Source: JABDPF01 sp036351575 (GTDB lineage: Bacteria; Pseudomonadota; Gammaproteobacteria; Xanthomonadales; SZUA-36). From it: a stretch of 30,539 bases of DNA. The stretch covers positions 1 to 30,539 of the forward strand of contig JAZBPJ010000119.1 of NCBI GenBank assembly GCA_036351575.1, read 5' to 3'. Positions 8,224 through 15,298 of this stretch are shown in pieces. Below the pieces are notes generated by a model. It was not told the origin of the DNA and did no database searches. It worked only from the letters and a program-made list of their open reading frames with translations. How positions within the stretch are numbered: position 1 is the first letter of the stretch; each line of letters begins with the position of its first letter. Made by a program: the position numbers and the translations under genes.

Positions 8224-10211
8224 TGACCCGTACTTATCCCTTTAGCCGCGCGCGGTACGGGCAGATTAATACGGAATTCGACGCCCTGCTCACCGGGGAG
8301 GTTGCGCGCGGACACGTCACCGCCGTGCGCGGCGCTGACCAGCCGCACAATGTAAAGCCCCAGGCCCAGGTGCGGAGACTCACCGCGCCTGGCGCGCAAT
8401 GAAACCAGGGAATCGAACAGGCGGTCCTGCAGTTCGTCCGGCAGCCGCGTGCCGGTATTGCGCACTGCCAGGTCGACGTGACCGTCACCGGCTTCCAGCA
8501 AAACCGACACACGGTCTTCCGTCCCGCTCAGCGACATCGCGTTGTCGACCAGCTTGTCGAGCGCCTGGGCCAGCAGGTCGGGGGCGCAGCGCAGGCTTAC
8601 CGGTCGTTCGGGCAGAAATACCTCCAGCCTGCGACCGCCATAGAGATCGCGGTAGCTGTCCGTGCAGCCGCGCACGAAATCAGCCAGGTCGACCCGGCTC
8701 CACTCGGCGCCCTCGATCGACGCCTCCAGGCGGCTGGCCTCGCTCATCGCGCGCACGATCGCCGACTGGCGGTCGGTACCTTCGCGGGCCCGTTCGATGT
8801 AACGCCTGGTTTCCGGGTCCAGTTCGTGCGTGGCCAGGTTGTCCAGCGAGGACCGCGTGATGGCCAGCGGGGTCTTGAGCTCGTGCGACAGTTTGCTGGC
8901 CAGCGTTTGCAGGTACTGGCCGTACTCGGTGACGGCCCGCAACAGCCGCTCGTTGTTGCGCGCCAGTTCGCCCAGTTCGTCGCCGTCGCGCAGCAGCGGC
9001 AGCGTGGCCGGGTCCACCCGTCTGTCCATCGCCTCGCTGACCGCTGCGCCCAGCCGGCGCACCCGCCGCGACAGGCGGGTCGCATACAGCCAAAGGCCGA
9101 CCGCGAGCAGCAGGGCCAGCGCCAGAGTGGTCAGCAGCAGCCGGGCCAGCGCGCGGTTGGTCATCAGCAGCAGGCCCTCTGAAGTGGAGCGTTTCACGAT
9201 GGCGCCCCGCACCGCACCGCCGACCGTTACCGGCACGGCGACCGTGTTCCAAACCGCGGCCGTATCCGGATCGCGCGCCCACTGCGATGCCTCGCCACCG
9301 CTCTGCATGGCTTCCATCAGCGCCGGCTCGAAACGCACCGGGTCCACGGGCCAATCGCCCGCCACCGGCTCGGCCTCGTTGCCGGCTACCAGCGCGTAAA
9401 TCGAGCGCTGCAGCCAGGTCGTCTGCGCGGTCCCCGGTTCAGCGGCATCTGCGGGACCCCGGGAACCGGCCAGCACCCAGCCGTCCGCATCGACCAGCCA
9501 GCTGCGGGTTGCGGCCACACCCGGGCGCGACAACCAGTTCGAGGCCGCCCGCCATGCCGGCAGCAGGGGCAGCCATTGCGCGCGCACATTTCGGACCGCC
9601 GCAGGCTTTTCCGCCCGGTCGGCGCGCACGGCGATTTCACTGTTCGACACGGCGAGCGGCAGCGCCAGTTCGAGGCGATAACCTTCACCGTGATCCAGCC
9701 AGAAGCCCTGCGCCTGCCCGCTGGCGCCGCGCTCGTCGCTGAGCTGCAGAGGACCGGGCGCCGCCGGCTCGATAGTGTAGCGGAACAGGCCGCGCGGACT
9801 GCGGACCAGCAGCCTGACCATGACCGGAACGGCGGTGGATTCCTGCACCGGCACGTCGATCAGAAGGAACAGGTTGCCGCTGTATTCCCCGGCCATCACG
9901 CGCAGCCCGGGTCCGCCATTCACGGACGGCAGCCAGCGCCCCGGCTCCTGGCCGGGCCAATCGTCGCCGTAGCCATCCAGCGACGGGTGACGCTGCAGGC
10001 TGCGCACCGGCAGGTAGTCAGCCGGCAGGGCTGCGAGCCGCTCCCGGAATTCATCGGGCAATGCACCCGCCAGGGTGCGGGCCGAAGCCAGCAGGGTCTC
10101 TTCGTGCGACCCGCGCAGGTAACCCTCGAGTTCCTGCAGCAGCATCCAGGCCGACCACGGCAGCAGCAGGGTCAGCAGCGAAAGCGCCAGCAGCTTGGTT
10201 CGAAGGCTCAT
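8220..10211 (-). CDS. pdsS: Proteobacterial dedicated sortase system histidine kinase
   Basis: This 663-residue sensor kinase has an N-terminal membrane helix (about 7-26) and a long periplasmic sensor region (about 27-353). A second helix (about 354-377) is followed by a HAMP-like linker. The HisKA motif SHELKTP carries the phospho-acceptor His443, and the ATPase domain has an N box (KLVDNAM) and a G box (LGLGLYIVRL). It should autophosphorylate and pass phosphate to the adjacent regulator. Its gene overlaps pdsR by 4 nt upstream and the aldolase-like gene by 4 nt downstream. Assignment to the sortase-dedicated family rests on the partner regulator and the divergent sortase and sortase-target genes, plus the unusually large periplasmic region. 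The signal sensed is unknown. Confidence 0.85.
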   Translation of the reverse strand: MSLRTKLLALSLLTLLLPWSAWMLLQELEGYLRGSHEETLLASARTLAGALPDEFRERLAALPADYLPVRSLQRHPSLDGYGDDWPGQEPGRWLPSVNGGPGLRVMAGEYSGNLFLLIDVPVQESTAVPVMVRLLVRSPRGLFRYTIEPAAPGPLQLSDERGASGQAQGFWLDHGEGYRLELALPLAVSNSEIAVRADRAEKPAAVRNVRAQWLPLLPAWRAASNWLSRPGVAATRSWLVDADGWVLAGSRGPADAAEPGTAQTTWLQRSIYALVAGNEAEPVAGDWPVDPVRFEPALMEAMQSGGEASQWARDPDTAAVWNTVAVPVTVGGAVRGAIVKRSTSEGLLLMTNRALARLLLTTLALALLLAVGLWLYATRLSRRVRRLGAAVSEAMDRRVDPATLPLLRDGDELGELARNNERLLRAVTEYGQYLQTLASKLSHELKTPLAITRSSLDNLATHELDPETRRYIERAREGTDRQSAIVRAMSEASRLEASIEGAEWSRVDLADFVRGCTDSYRDLYGGRRLEVFLPERPVSLRCAPDLLAQALDKLVDNAMSLSGTEDRVSVLLEAGDGHVDLAVRNTGTRLPDELQDRLFDSLVSLRARRGESPHLGLGLYIVRLVSAAHGGDVSARNLPGEQGVEFRINLPVPRAAKGISTGQ

Positions 10212-10912
10212 TCGTCTCCGTTACCGGGTTTCCAGCGATACCCTGCGCCGTAAACCGTGTCCAGGCGGTCGAAGCCGTCATCCACCCGCATAAACTTGCG
10301 GCGGATGCGCTTGACGTGGCTGGTGATGGTCTGGTCGTCGACCAGCACGTTGGCGTCGTCCATCAACTGCTGCCGTGTGCGCACATGACCGGGGTGTCGG
10401 ATCAGCGAGTGGATGATCCAGAATTCGGTCACGGTCAATGGAACGTCGACACCGTTCCAGCTCACTTCCATGCGTTCAAGGGAAAATTTCAGCGGCCCGC
10501 GCTCGAGCACCTTTTCATCGGTATTGCCGCCGGACAGCGCTTCGACACGCCGGAACAGCGCCACAACGCGCGCCACCAGGTGCTGAATGGAGATGTCCTT
10601 GGTCAGGTAATCGTCGGCGCCGAGGCGCAGACCTGATATCACGTCGAGGTCGGAATCGCGCGCGGTAAGGAAGATGATCGGCAGGCTGCGGGACATGCCG
10701 CGCAGCTCGCGGCACAGCTCGAAGCCGCCCTCGAAATCGTCACCGAGGCCGACATCGATGATCACCAGGTCGGGCAGACGGCGGCGCAGGGCCGACAATG
10801 CGCTCTCGCGGTCGCCGTAACCGGTGACCTGGTAGCCGAAACGCCGCAGGGCATCCTCGTAGTTGTGCCGGATGGCGGCTTCGTCTTCGACAATCACGAT
10901 ATGACGGGGCAT
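10208..10912 (-). CDS. pdsR: Proteobacterial dedicated sortase system response regulator (OmpR type)
   Basis: The 234 residues form a receiver domain (phospho-acceptor Asp53 in LVIIDVGLG, Thr83, Lys105 in DDYLTKD) and a C-terminal winged-helix DNA-binding domain ending VYGAGYRWKPG. It should be phosphorylated by the overlapping kinase and control nearby promoters, most plausibly that of the divergent sortase-target gene. The start is supported by AGAGGAG 7 nt upstream of the ATG. The gene ends in an ATGA overlap with the kinase gene. Structured element A lies 42 nt upstream of the start, within the likely leader or promoter. Confidence 0.9.
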   Translation of the reverse strand: MPRHIVIVEDEAAIRHNYEDALRRFGYQVTGYGDRESALSALRRRLPDLVIIDVGLGDDFEGGFELCRELRGMSRSLPIIFLTARDSDLDVISGLRLGADDYLTKDISIQHLVARVVALFRRVEALSGGNTDEKVLERGPLKFSLERMEVSWNGVDVPLTVTEFWIIHSLIRHPGHVRTRQQLMDDANVLVDDQTITSHVKRIRRKFMRVDDGFDRLDTVYGAGYRWKPGNGDE

Positions 10913-10954
10913 GGTGCGCTCCTCTTAGTGCTTCCCCGGGACACGCGGCGGTGG

Positions 10955-11048
10955 GGCATACCCCTTTACAGGGATGTATGACGACAGGATGTCGTCATCC
11001 AAGCGACACACGGATGTGCCCGAGCGTTCCCTGGAAAGGGTGTATGCC
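10955..11048 (-). ncRNA. Structured palindromic element, copy A
   Basis: This 94-nt element is read on the minus strand. The outer arms (10955-10974 and about 11028-11048) are complementary over about 20 positions with a one-base bulge. Inside, in order, are CGCTC, hairpin 1 (CACA-TCCG-TGTG), CGCTT and hairpin 2 (TGACGACA-TCC-TGTCGTCA, 10979-10997, an 8-bp perfect stem). Copies B, C and D share the layout with different stem sequences. It may be a structured RNA in the pdsR leader or a DNA palindrome; the sequence alone does not decide. I do not recognise a named family. Confidence 0.6.
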
Positions 11049-11082
11049 TCATCGCCAGCGGTTATCAAATGCACAGTGCAGC

Positions 11083-11175
11083 GCCCGATACGTCTTTTCA
11101 GGGCACGCTCAAGACTTCCATGTGCGCTATTCGGTTGTTCCCGACAACCGAATGCCCTGCAAAGACGTATTGGGC
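11083..11175 (+). ncRNA. Structured palindromic element, copy B (most divergent)
   Basis: Outer arms at 11083-11105 and 11153-11175 are complementary at 21 of 23 positions. The 47-nt interior starts CGCTCAAG, continues with ACTTCCATGTG, where hairpin 1 is weak, then CGCTA. Hairpin 2 follows (11130-11152: TTCGGTTGT, loop TCCCG, ACAACCGAA), a perfect 9-bp stem directly abutting the second arm. Spacers and layout match copies A, C and D, while nearly every stem base differs. It lies 219 nt before the sortase-target start and is read in the same direction, so it may be part of that leader. Confidence 0.55.
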
Positions 11176-11241
11176 ACTGCTCTCAAGCTCGATCATCAAC
11201 GGCTTCGCGAGCCATTCGCCTGATGGGTCCATGATACGGCC

Positions 11242-11278
11242 CAGCGCCGCCGAGGTGAAACGAAACAGCGCGGCGCTG
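11242..11278 (+). other. Hairpin in the presumed leader of the sortase-target gene
   Basis: CAGCGCCGC (11242-11250) and GCGGCGCTG (11270-11278) form a perfect 9-bp GC-rich stem with a 19-nt loop. It lies 116 nt before the start codon and is not followed by a T run, so it is not a standard terminator. It does not share the layout of elements A-D. Confidence 0.4.
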
Positions 11279-11394
11279 CATCACTGCCATAGCTTTGCCA
11301 GAATTCACGCGCCGGTTTTGCACCGCTGGAAATCGGAGCGACACCTGGCGGCGGTTGAATGGAAAGCAATGAAGTTCGACCAAGGAAGACCGCC

Positions 11395-13500
11395 ATGACC
11401 AGACCCTCCATCCGCGACCGGCTCGAGTCCGACGCCTGGAACCGCTACCCCGAAACCGCCCGCCGCATCGCCGGCTTCCAGAAGCCGGCCAGGCGCCGCA
11501 ATACTCACCGGAGCGAGCGCTACATCCTGCTGGCATACGCCTTGCTCGTCATCGTGCTGATCCTCCGCATCGAGACGGCGCACGCCGAGCAGGACCCGTT
11601 CTGGGGTATCGAGTTTCACAGCGGCGAACATTCCCTGCGGGCTGTCGCGGTCGATACCGAGGTGACCGCGGAAATCACCGGGCTGCTGGCGCGGGTCGAG
11701 GTGACCCAGCGCTTCCGCAATACCGAGAGCGGCTGGGCCGAGGCGGTATACCGTTACCCGCTGCCCGAAGGCGCAGCCGTCGACCGCATGCGCGTGACGG
11801 TCGGCGAGCGCGTGCTGCAAGGCGAAATCCGCGAAAAGGAAGACGCGCGTCGCATTTACACCGAGGCCCGCGACGAGGGTAAAGTCGCCTCGCTGGTCGA
11901 GCAGGCCCGCGCCAACCAGTTCGAGACACGGCTCGCCAATATCGCGGCCGGTGAAGAGATCACGGTCTCGATCGGCTTTCTTGCCGGTATCGATTTCCGC
12001 GACGGCGTGTTCTCCCTGGCAATTCCGATGACCTCCACGCCGCGCTGGGATCCCGGGCAGCTGCATGCGGGCGGACAGCACCGCTTCATCCCCGCGGACG
12101 CAACCGATGCCTACCGCCTGACGCTGGATATTCTGCTGCGCACTCCATTGCCGCTCTCCAGCCTGGAAAGCCGCTACCACGATATCGACATTGCAGCCGA
12201 GCCCGATGGCTACCGCATCTTCCTGGCCGATCCGGATACACGCACGGACCGCGTGTTCGAACTGGCCTGGGCGCCGGAACTCGGCAACGCTCCTCAATCA
12301 GCCCTGATGAGCTGGGATGGCGGTGATGCGGTCTACGCCCTGATGATGCTGGCGCCGCCGATACCGGAAGCCATTGCGCCGCGGGCGCGCGAGGTCGTTT
12401 TCATTATCGACACCTCCGGTTCGATGGAGGGCGCTCCGCTCGAGCAGGCAGTCGCGGCGCTCGCGCAGGGGCTTACCTTCCTGGAACCCGAGGACCGCTT
12501 CAACCTGGTCGAATTCAACAGCCGTTTTCGACCCCTGTTCGACGAATCCGTTTCCGCGATGCCGTGGCGAATCACCGAGGCAACCGAATTCCTGCTGGAA
12601 CTGGAGGCCGACGGCGGCACCAACATGGCGCCGGCGCTCGATTATGCGATGACGCTTCCTGCCCGTGGTGAGTTGTTGCGCCAGATCGTGTTCATCACCG
12701 ACGGCAGCGTCGGCAACGAACGCGAACTGCTGCTGGAAATCGGCGAGAAGCTGGGCGACTCGCGGCTGTTCACGGTATCCATCGGCTCGGCCCCGAACGC
12801 GTGGTTCATGCGCAAGGCCGCAGGCGTGGGGCGCGGCATTCATACCCACGTCGGCCGGATGGAGGACGTCAAGGCGCGCATCGCCTCGCTGTGGACGCGC
12901 ATCGAGACGCCGGCGGTTCAGAACCTGGACGTGGAATGGGGCATGGACGCCGAGTTCTACCCGGAGGTGATTCCCGATCTCTACGCCGGTGAGCCGCTGT
13001 GGCTGTATGCGCGCCTGCCGCACGAACCCCGAGACGTCACCGTTTCCGGGGAGCTCGACGGCGGTTACTGGGATACCCGCGCGCGACTGGCGCCGGGCGG
13101 CGGCGGCGAGAACATCGCCTCGCTGTGGGCGCGCAACCGCATCGAGGCTCTGGAAGACAGCCGCATCTTCGGTATCGACGCGGACGAGGTGCGGCAGCAG
13201 GTTGTCGCAACCGCTCTCGAATTCGGCCTGGTCACCCGTTACACCAGCCTGGTGGCCGTCGATCGAACCCCTTCACGCCCCGTTCATGAGGACCTTGCAC
13301 AATCCGACGTACCCAGCCTGCTGCCCGCCGGCAGCAACTTCGTGATGGGCTTTTCTCAAACCGCCACCGGCTGGCCGGCGCAGCTCGCGCTGTCCCTGCT
13401 CAGCCTGTTCGTGGTGCTGGCGATGCTGCTGCACACCCCGCCGAAACGTGAACGGCGCACTACCGGCTCGAAAACCGAAAACCCGGAGGTCGGCGCCTGA
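11395..13500 (+). CDS. Marine proteobacterial sortase target protein (VIT and VWA domains)
   Basis: I chose the ATG at 11395 (701 residues) over the in-frame ATG at 11359 because AAGGAAGA lies 5 nt before it. A basic leader is followed by a hydrophobic segment (43-59) and a signal-peptidase site after AHA64. The vault/inter-alpha-trypsin (VIT) domain spans about 70-200. The von Willebrand A domain starts near 332, with the metal-binding DTSGS at 339-343 and a conserved GGTNM further on. The C-terminus has the three parts of a sorting signal: FSQTATG (653-659), a hydrophobic helix and a KRERR tail. The motif lacks the proline of LPXTG-like signals. The protein should be exported and processed by the sortase encoded next. 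Its cellular role is not established. Confidence 0.93.
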   Translation: MTRPSIRDRLESDAWNRYPETARRIAGFQKPARRRNTHRSERYILLAYALLVIVLILRIETAHAEQDPFWGIEFHSGEHSLRAVAVDTEVTAEITGLLARVEVTQRFRNTESGWAEAVYRYPLPEGAAVDRMRVTVGERVLQGEIREKEDARRIYTEARDEGKVASLVEQARANQFETRLANIAAGEEITVSIGFLAGIDFRDGVFSLAIPMTSTPRWDPGQLHAGGQHRFIPADATDAYRLTLDILLRTPLPLSSLESRYHDIDIAAEPDGYRIFLADPDTRTDRVFELAWAPELGNAPQSALMSWDGGDAVYALMMLAPPIPEAIAPRAREVVFIIDTSGSMEGAPLEQAVAALAQGLTFLEPEDRFNLVEFNSRFRPLFDESVSAMPWRITEATEFLLELEADGGTNMAPALDYAMTLPARGELLRQIVFITDGSVGNERELLLEIGEKLGDSRLFTVSIGSAPNAWFMRKAAGVGRGIHTHVGRMEDVKARIASLWTRIETPAVQNLDVEWGMDAEFYPEVIPDLYAGEPLWLYARLPHEPRDVTVSGELDGGYWDTRARLAPGGGGENIASLWARNRIEALEDSRIFGIDADEVRQQVVATALEFGLVTRYTSLVAVDRTPSRPVHEDLAQSDVPSLLPAGSNFVMGFSQTATGWPAQLALSLLSLFVVLAMLLHTPPKRERRTTGSKTENPEVGA

Positions 13501-14069
13501 TGCTTTTACGACGCCGGGTTCTGCTGGGCGTCGCCTTGCTGCTCTGCGCAGCGGCATCGCTGGATGCCGCCTGGATTCCGCTGAAGGCGCGGGCCGCGCA
13601 GTTGCTGATCGAACGCAGCTGGAACGTCGCCGCAAGTGGCCAGCCCGCGCCGCCACCCTGGCCCTGGGCGGATACGCGCCCGGCCGCGGTGCTGGAAGCG
13701 CCGGGCCACGGCGTTCGGCTGTTCATCCTGGAAGGCAGCTCGGGCCGCAACCTGGCGTTCGGACCGACGATGGCCAACGGCACGGAAACGGGCGCAGACC
13801 TGGTGATCAGCGGGCACCGCGATACGCATTTCCGATTTCTGCAAGAAATACAGAACGGCGACCGGATTCGAATCACGCGGCGCAGCGGCGTGGAAACGTA
13901 CGAGGTCGTGCAAACGGATGTAGTCGACAGCCGTGCGGCGCGCATGCTGATCGATCCGGGGGCGAGTCGTCTCAGCCTGGTGACCTGCTATCCCTTTGAC
14001 GCAGCTTCCGCCGGCGGTCCGCTGCGCTTCGTGGTTACGGCGCTGCCGGTCGCCCGGCAAGGTTCATGA
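13500..14069 (+). CDS. Class GN-type sortase
   Basis: This 189-residue transpeptidase is encoded directly after its target; the target's TGA and this ATG share one base (TGATG). An N-terminal hydrophobic helix (about 7-25) anchors it to the inner membrane with the catalytic domain outside. The sortase triad is visible: His106 in SGHRDTHF, Cys163 in LVTCYPFD and Arg176 in GGPLRFVV. It should cleave the target's C-terminal signal and transfer the protein to an acceptor that is unknown in Gram-negative bacteria. The gene's last 6 bases overlap the 3' end of rpe, which is on the opposite strand. Confidence 0.94.
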   Translation: MLLRRRVLLGVALLLCAAASLDAAWIPLKARAAQLLIERSWNVAASGQPAPPPWPWADTRPAAVLEAPGHGVRLFILEGSSGRNLAFGPTMANGTETGADLVISGHRDTHFRFLQEIQNGDRIRITRRSGVETYEVVQTDVVDSRAARMLIDPGASRLSLVTCYPFDAASAGGPLRFVVTALPVARQGS

Positions 14070-14729
14070 GGCGTTGTCTTTCATCCGGCTGATGGTGTCG
14101 GCGTAGTCTTCCGAGCCGAAAATGGCCGAACCTGCCACGAAGGTATCGACGCCGGCAGCCGAAATTTCCGCGATGTTGTCGACCTTGACCCCGCCGTCGA
14201 TTTCCAGGCGGATATCCTTGCCGCTTTCGTCGATCATGCGCCGGACCTGTTTTGCTTTTTCAAGCACGTGCGGAATGAACTTCTGGCCGCCGTAGCCCGG
14301 GTTAACGGACATCAGGAGCACCATGTCGAGTTTTTCCAGGGTCCAGTGCAGCTTGCCGAGCGGCGTCGAGGGATTCAGCACCAGCCCGGGCTTGCAGCCG
14401 TTCTCCACGATCAGCTGCAGCGTGCGGTCCACGTGCCGGCTGGCCTCCGGGTGGAAGCTGATCAGGCTGGCGCCCGCTTTTGCGAACTGCACGACCAGGT
14501 CATCCACCGGTTCCACCATCAGGTGCACGTCGATCGGCGCATCGATGCCGTAGTTCCGCAAAGCGTTGCAGATCATCGGTCCGAAAGTCAGGTTGGGCAC
14601 GTAATGGTTGTCCATCACGTCGAAGTGCACCCAGTCGGCGCCCGCATCGAGCACGTCGCGAACGTCATCACCCAGGCGGGCAAAGTCTGCGGAAAGAATG
14701 GACGGCGCGATCACGGTAGCTTGTTTCAT
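14064..14729 (-). CDS. rpe: Ribulose-phosphate 3-epimerase
   Basis: Rpe interconverts D-ribulose 5-phosphate and D-xylulose 5-phosphate in the pentose phosphate and Calvin pathways. The 221-residue TIM barrel has all signature segments: APSILSADF, the metal-site HFDVMDNHYVPN, DVHLMV, SVNPGYGGQKF and LEIDGGV. The start follows an AGAGAG-like site. It is usually clustered with gph and trpE in gammaproteobacteria. Here it is separate from trpE by 9 kb, and gph is absent from the window. Its end overlaps the sortase gene by 6 nt tail to tail. The structured element C lies upstream, at 14849-14939. Confidence 0.97.
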   Translation of the reverse strand: MKQATVIAPSILSADFARLGDDVRDVLDAGADWVHFDVMDNHYVPNLTFGPMICNALRNYGIDAPIDVHLMVEPVDDLVVQFAKAGASLISFHPEASRHVDRTLQLIVENGCKPGLVLNPSTPLGKLHWTLEKLDMVLLMSVNPGYGGQKFIPHVLEKAKQVRRMIDESGKDIRLEIDGGVKVDNIAEISAAGVDTFVAGSAIFGSEDYADTISRMKDNAS

Positions 14730-14848
14730 GCGGGTTCTCTCTGCTGGTTATTTCACTTGTTTCTAATATAGAACAGTGGGTGGGCTGGTGTCCATTCACG
14801 AGCCGTTAATCTATGGTCCAGTAAATGGCAGTAAGGTCACGGGGCGTC

Positions 14849-14939
14849 GGATACCCCCTTTCCGGGGACGCTTGAACACATCCCTATGTCGCTTCGGGGA
14901 AAACATCCTGTTTTCCAGACCCCGTCAAGGGGGTATTCC
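14849..14939 (+). ncRNA. Structured palindromic element, copy C
   Basis: This 91-nt element is read on the plus strand. The outer arms (14849-14867 and about 14920-14939) pair over about 18 positions. Pairing may extend outwards through GGGGCG on the left and CACCCCG on the right, to about 14840-14947. The interior reads ACGCTT, hairpin 1 (ACAT-CCCT-ATGT), CGCTT, then hairpin 2 (GGAAAACA-TCC-TGTTTTCC, 14898-14916). Hairpin 2 keeps the loop TCC and the closing pair of copy A, but 5 of its 8 base pairs are changed on both sides. It lies 119 nt upstream of rpe, on the strand opposite to rpe transcription. Confidence 0.6.
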
Positions 14940-15177
14940 GCACCCCGCTCCTTCCTCCCCCTTTCAAAGTGCGCGGTATTGGCCAATGTGGTTATTACAT
15001 GCCTAACCCACGCTGTTATGAAAGCAGCGGCATCTGGGAATTCACCAGCCCGTGAGTTCAACAAGAGCTGAAACCGACTCATGAAGGACTCCTGATGCAT
15101 TTCCCGATTCCGCTGTGTTCAGATCTCAGTGAAAGTGGGAGCAAGTAACTTCTGAACGACAATCCACGAAGCGGATT

Positions 15178-15271
15178 GGGAAAAGCTCCTAACGGGGATG
15201 TATGACGACAGGACGTCGTCATCCAAGCGACACACGGACGTGCTTGAGCGCTCCCCGGAAGGGGCTTTCCC
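15178..15271 (-). ncRNA. Structured palindromic element, copy D
   Basis: This element has the same 94-nt length as copy A. Its interior is nearly identical, but its outer arms (15178-15197 and 15252-15271) are different and still complementary. On the minus strand the interior reads CGCTCAAG, hairpin 1 (CACG-TCCG-TGTG), CGCTT and hairpin 2 (TGACGACG-TCC-TGTCGTCA). Both hairpins carry an A-to-G change relative to copy A. It leaves a G-U pair on the minus strand but an A-C mismatch on the plus strand. It begins 27 nt after the djlA stop and is read in the djlA direction, so it could form the djlA 3' end. Confidence 0.6.
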
Positions 15272-15298
15272 GAGCCGCGAGATGAATCGCAAGATCGC

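Larger units (their letters stand above)
10913..11394. other. 482-nt divergent intergenic region between pdsR and the sortase-target gene
   Basis: No gene is supported here; short open frames run across palindromes and lack family signals. The region holds structured elements A (10955-11048) and B (11083-11175), only 34 nt apart and in opposite orientation. It also holds a separate 9-bp hairpin (11242-11278). Promoters for pdsR (leftward) and the target gene (rightward) must lie here, but I see no convincing -35/-10 pair. The ribosome site of the target gene, AAGGAAGA, is at 11382-11389. Confidence 0.7.
14730..15298. other. 569-nt intergenic region between rpe and djlA carrying two structured elements
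   Basis: No coding gene is convincing here. The region holds element C (14849-14939) and element D (15178-15271), 238 nt apart and in opposite orientation. Between them are smaller inverted repeats: GTGGTTA (14988-14994) with TAACCCAC (15004-15011, one bulged C), and CGCTG/CAGCG (15011-15029). An 81-codon minus-strand frame (14837-15082) has a Shine-Dalgarno-like AGGAG but runs through all of element C and shows no family motif. The rpe promoter must lie at the left end. Confidence 0.6.

Noticed and set aside
10955..11175. Elements A and B read as integron attC sites or CRISPR repeats
   Set aside because: They lack the GTTRRRY/RYYYAAC ends of attC sites, there is no integrase, and they do not repeat at regular spacing with spacers.
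14837..15082. An 81-codon minus-strand frame with AGGAG before its ATG
   Set aside because: It runs through all of structured element C, including both arms and hairpins, and has no recognisable domain. The coding appearance is probably a by-product of the repeat.
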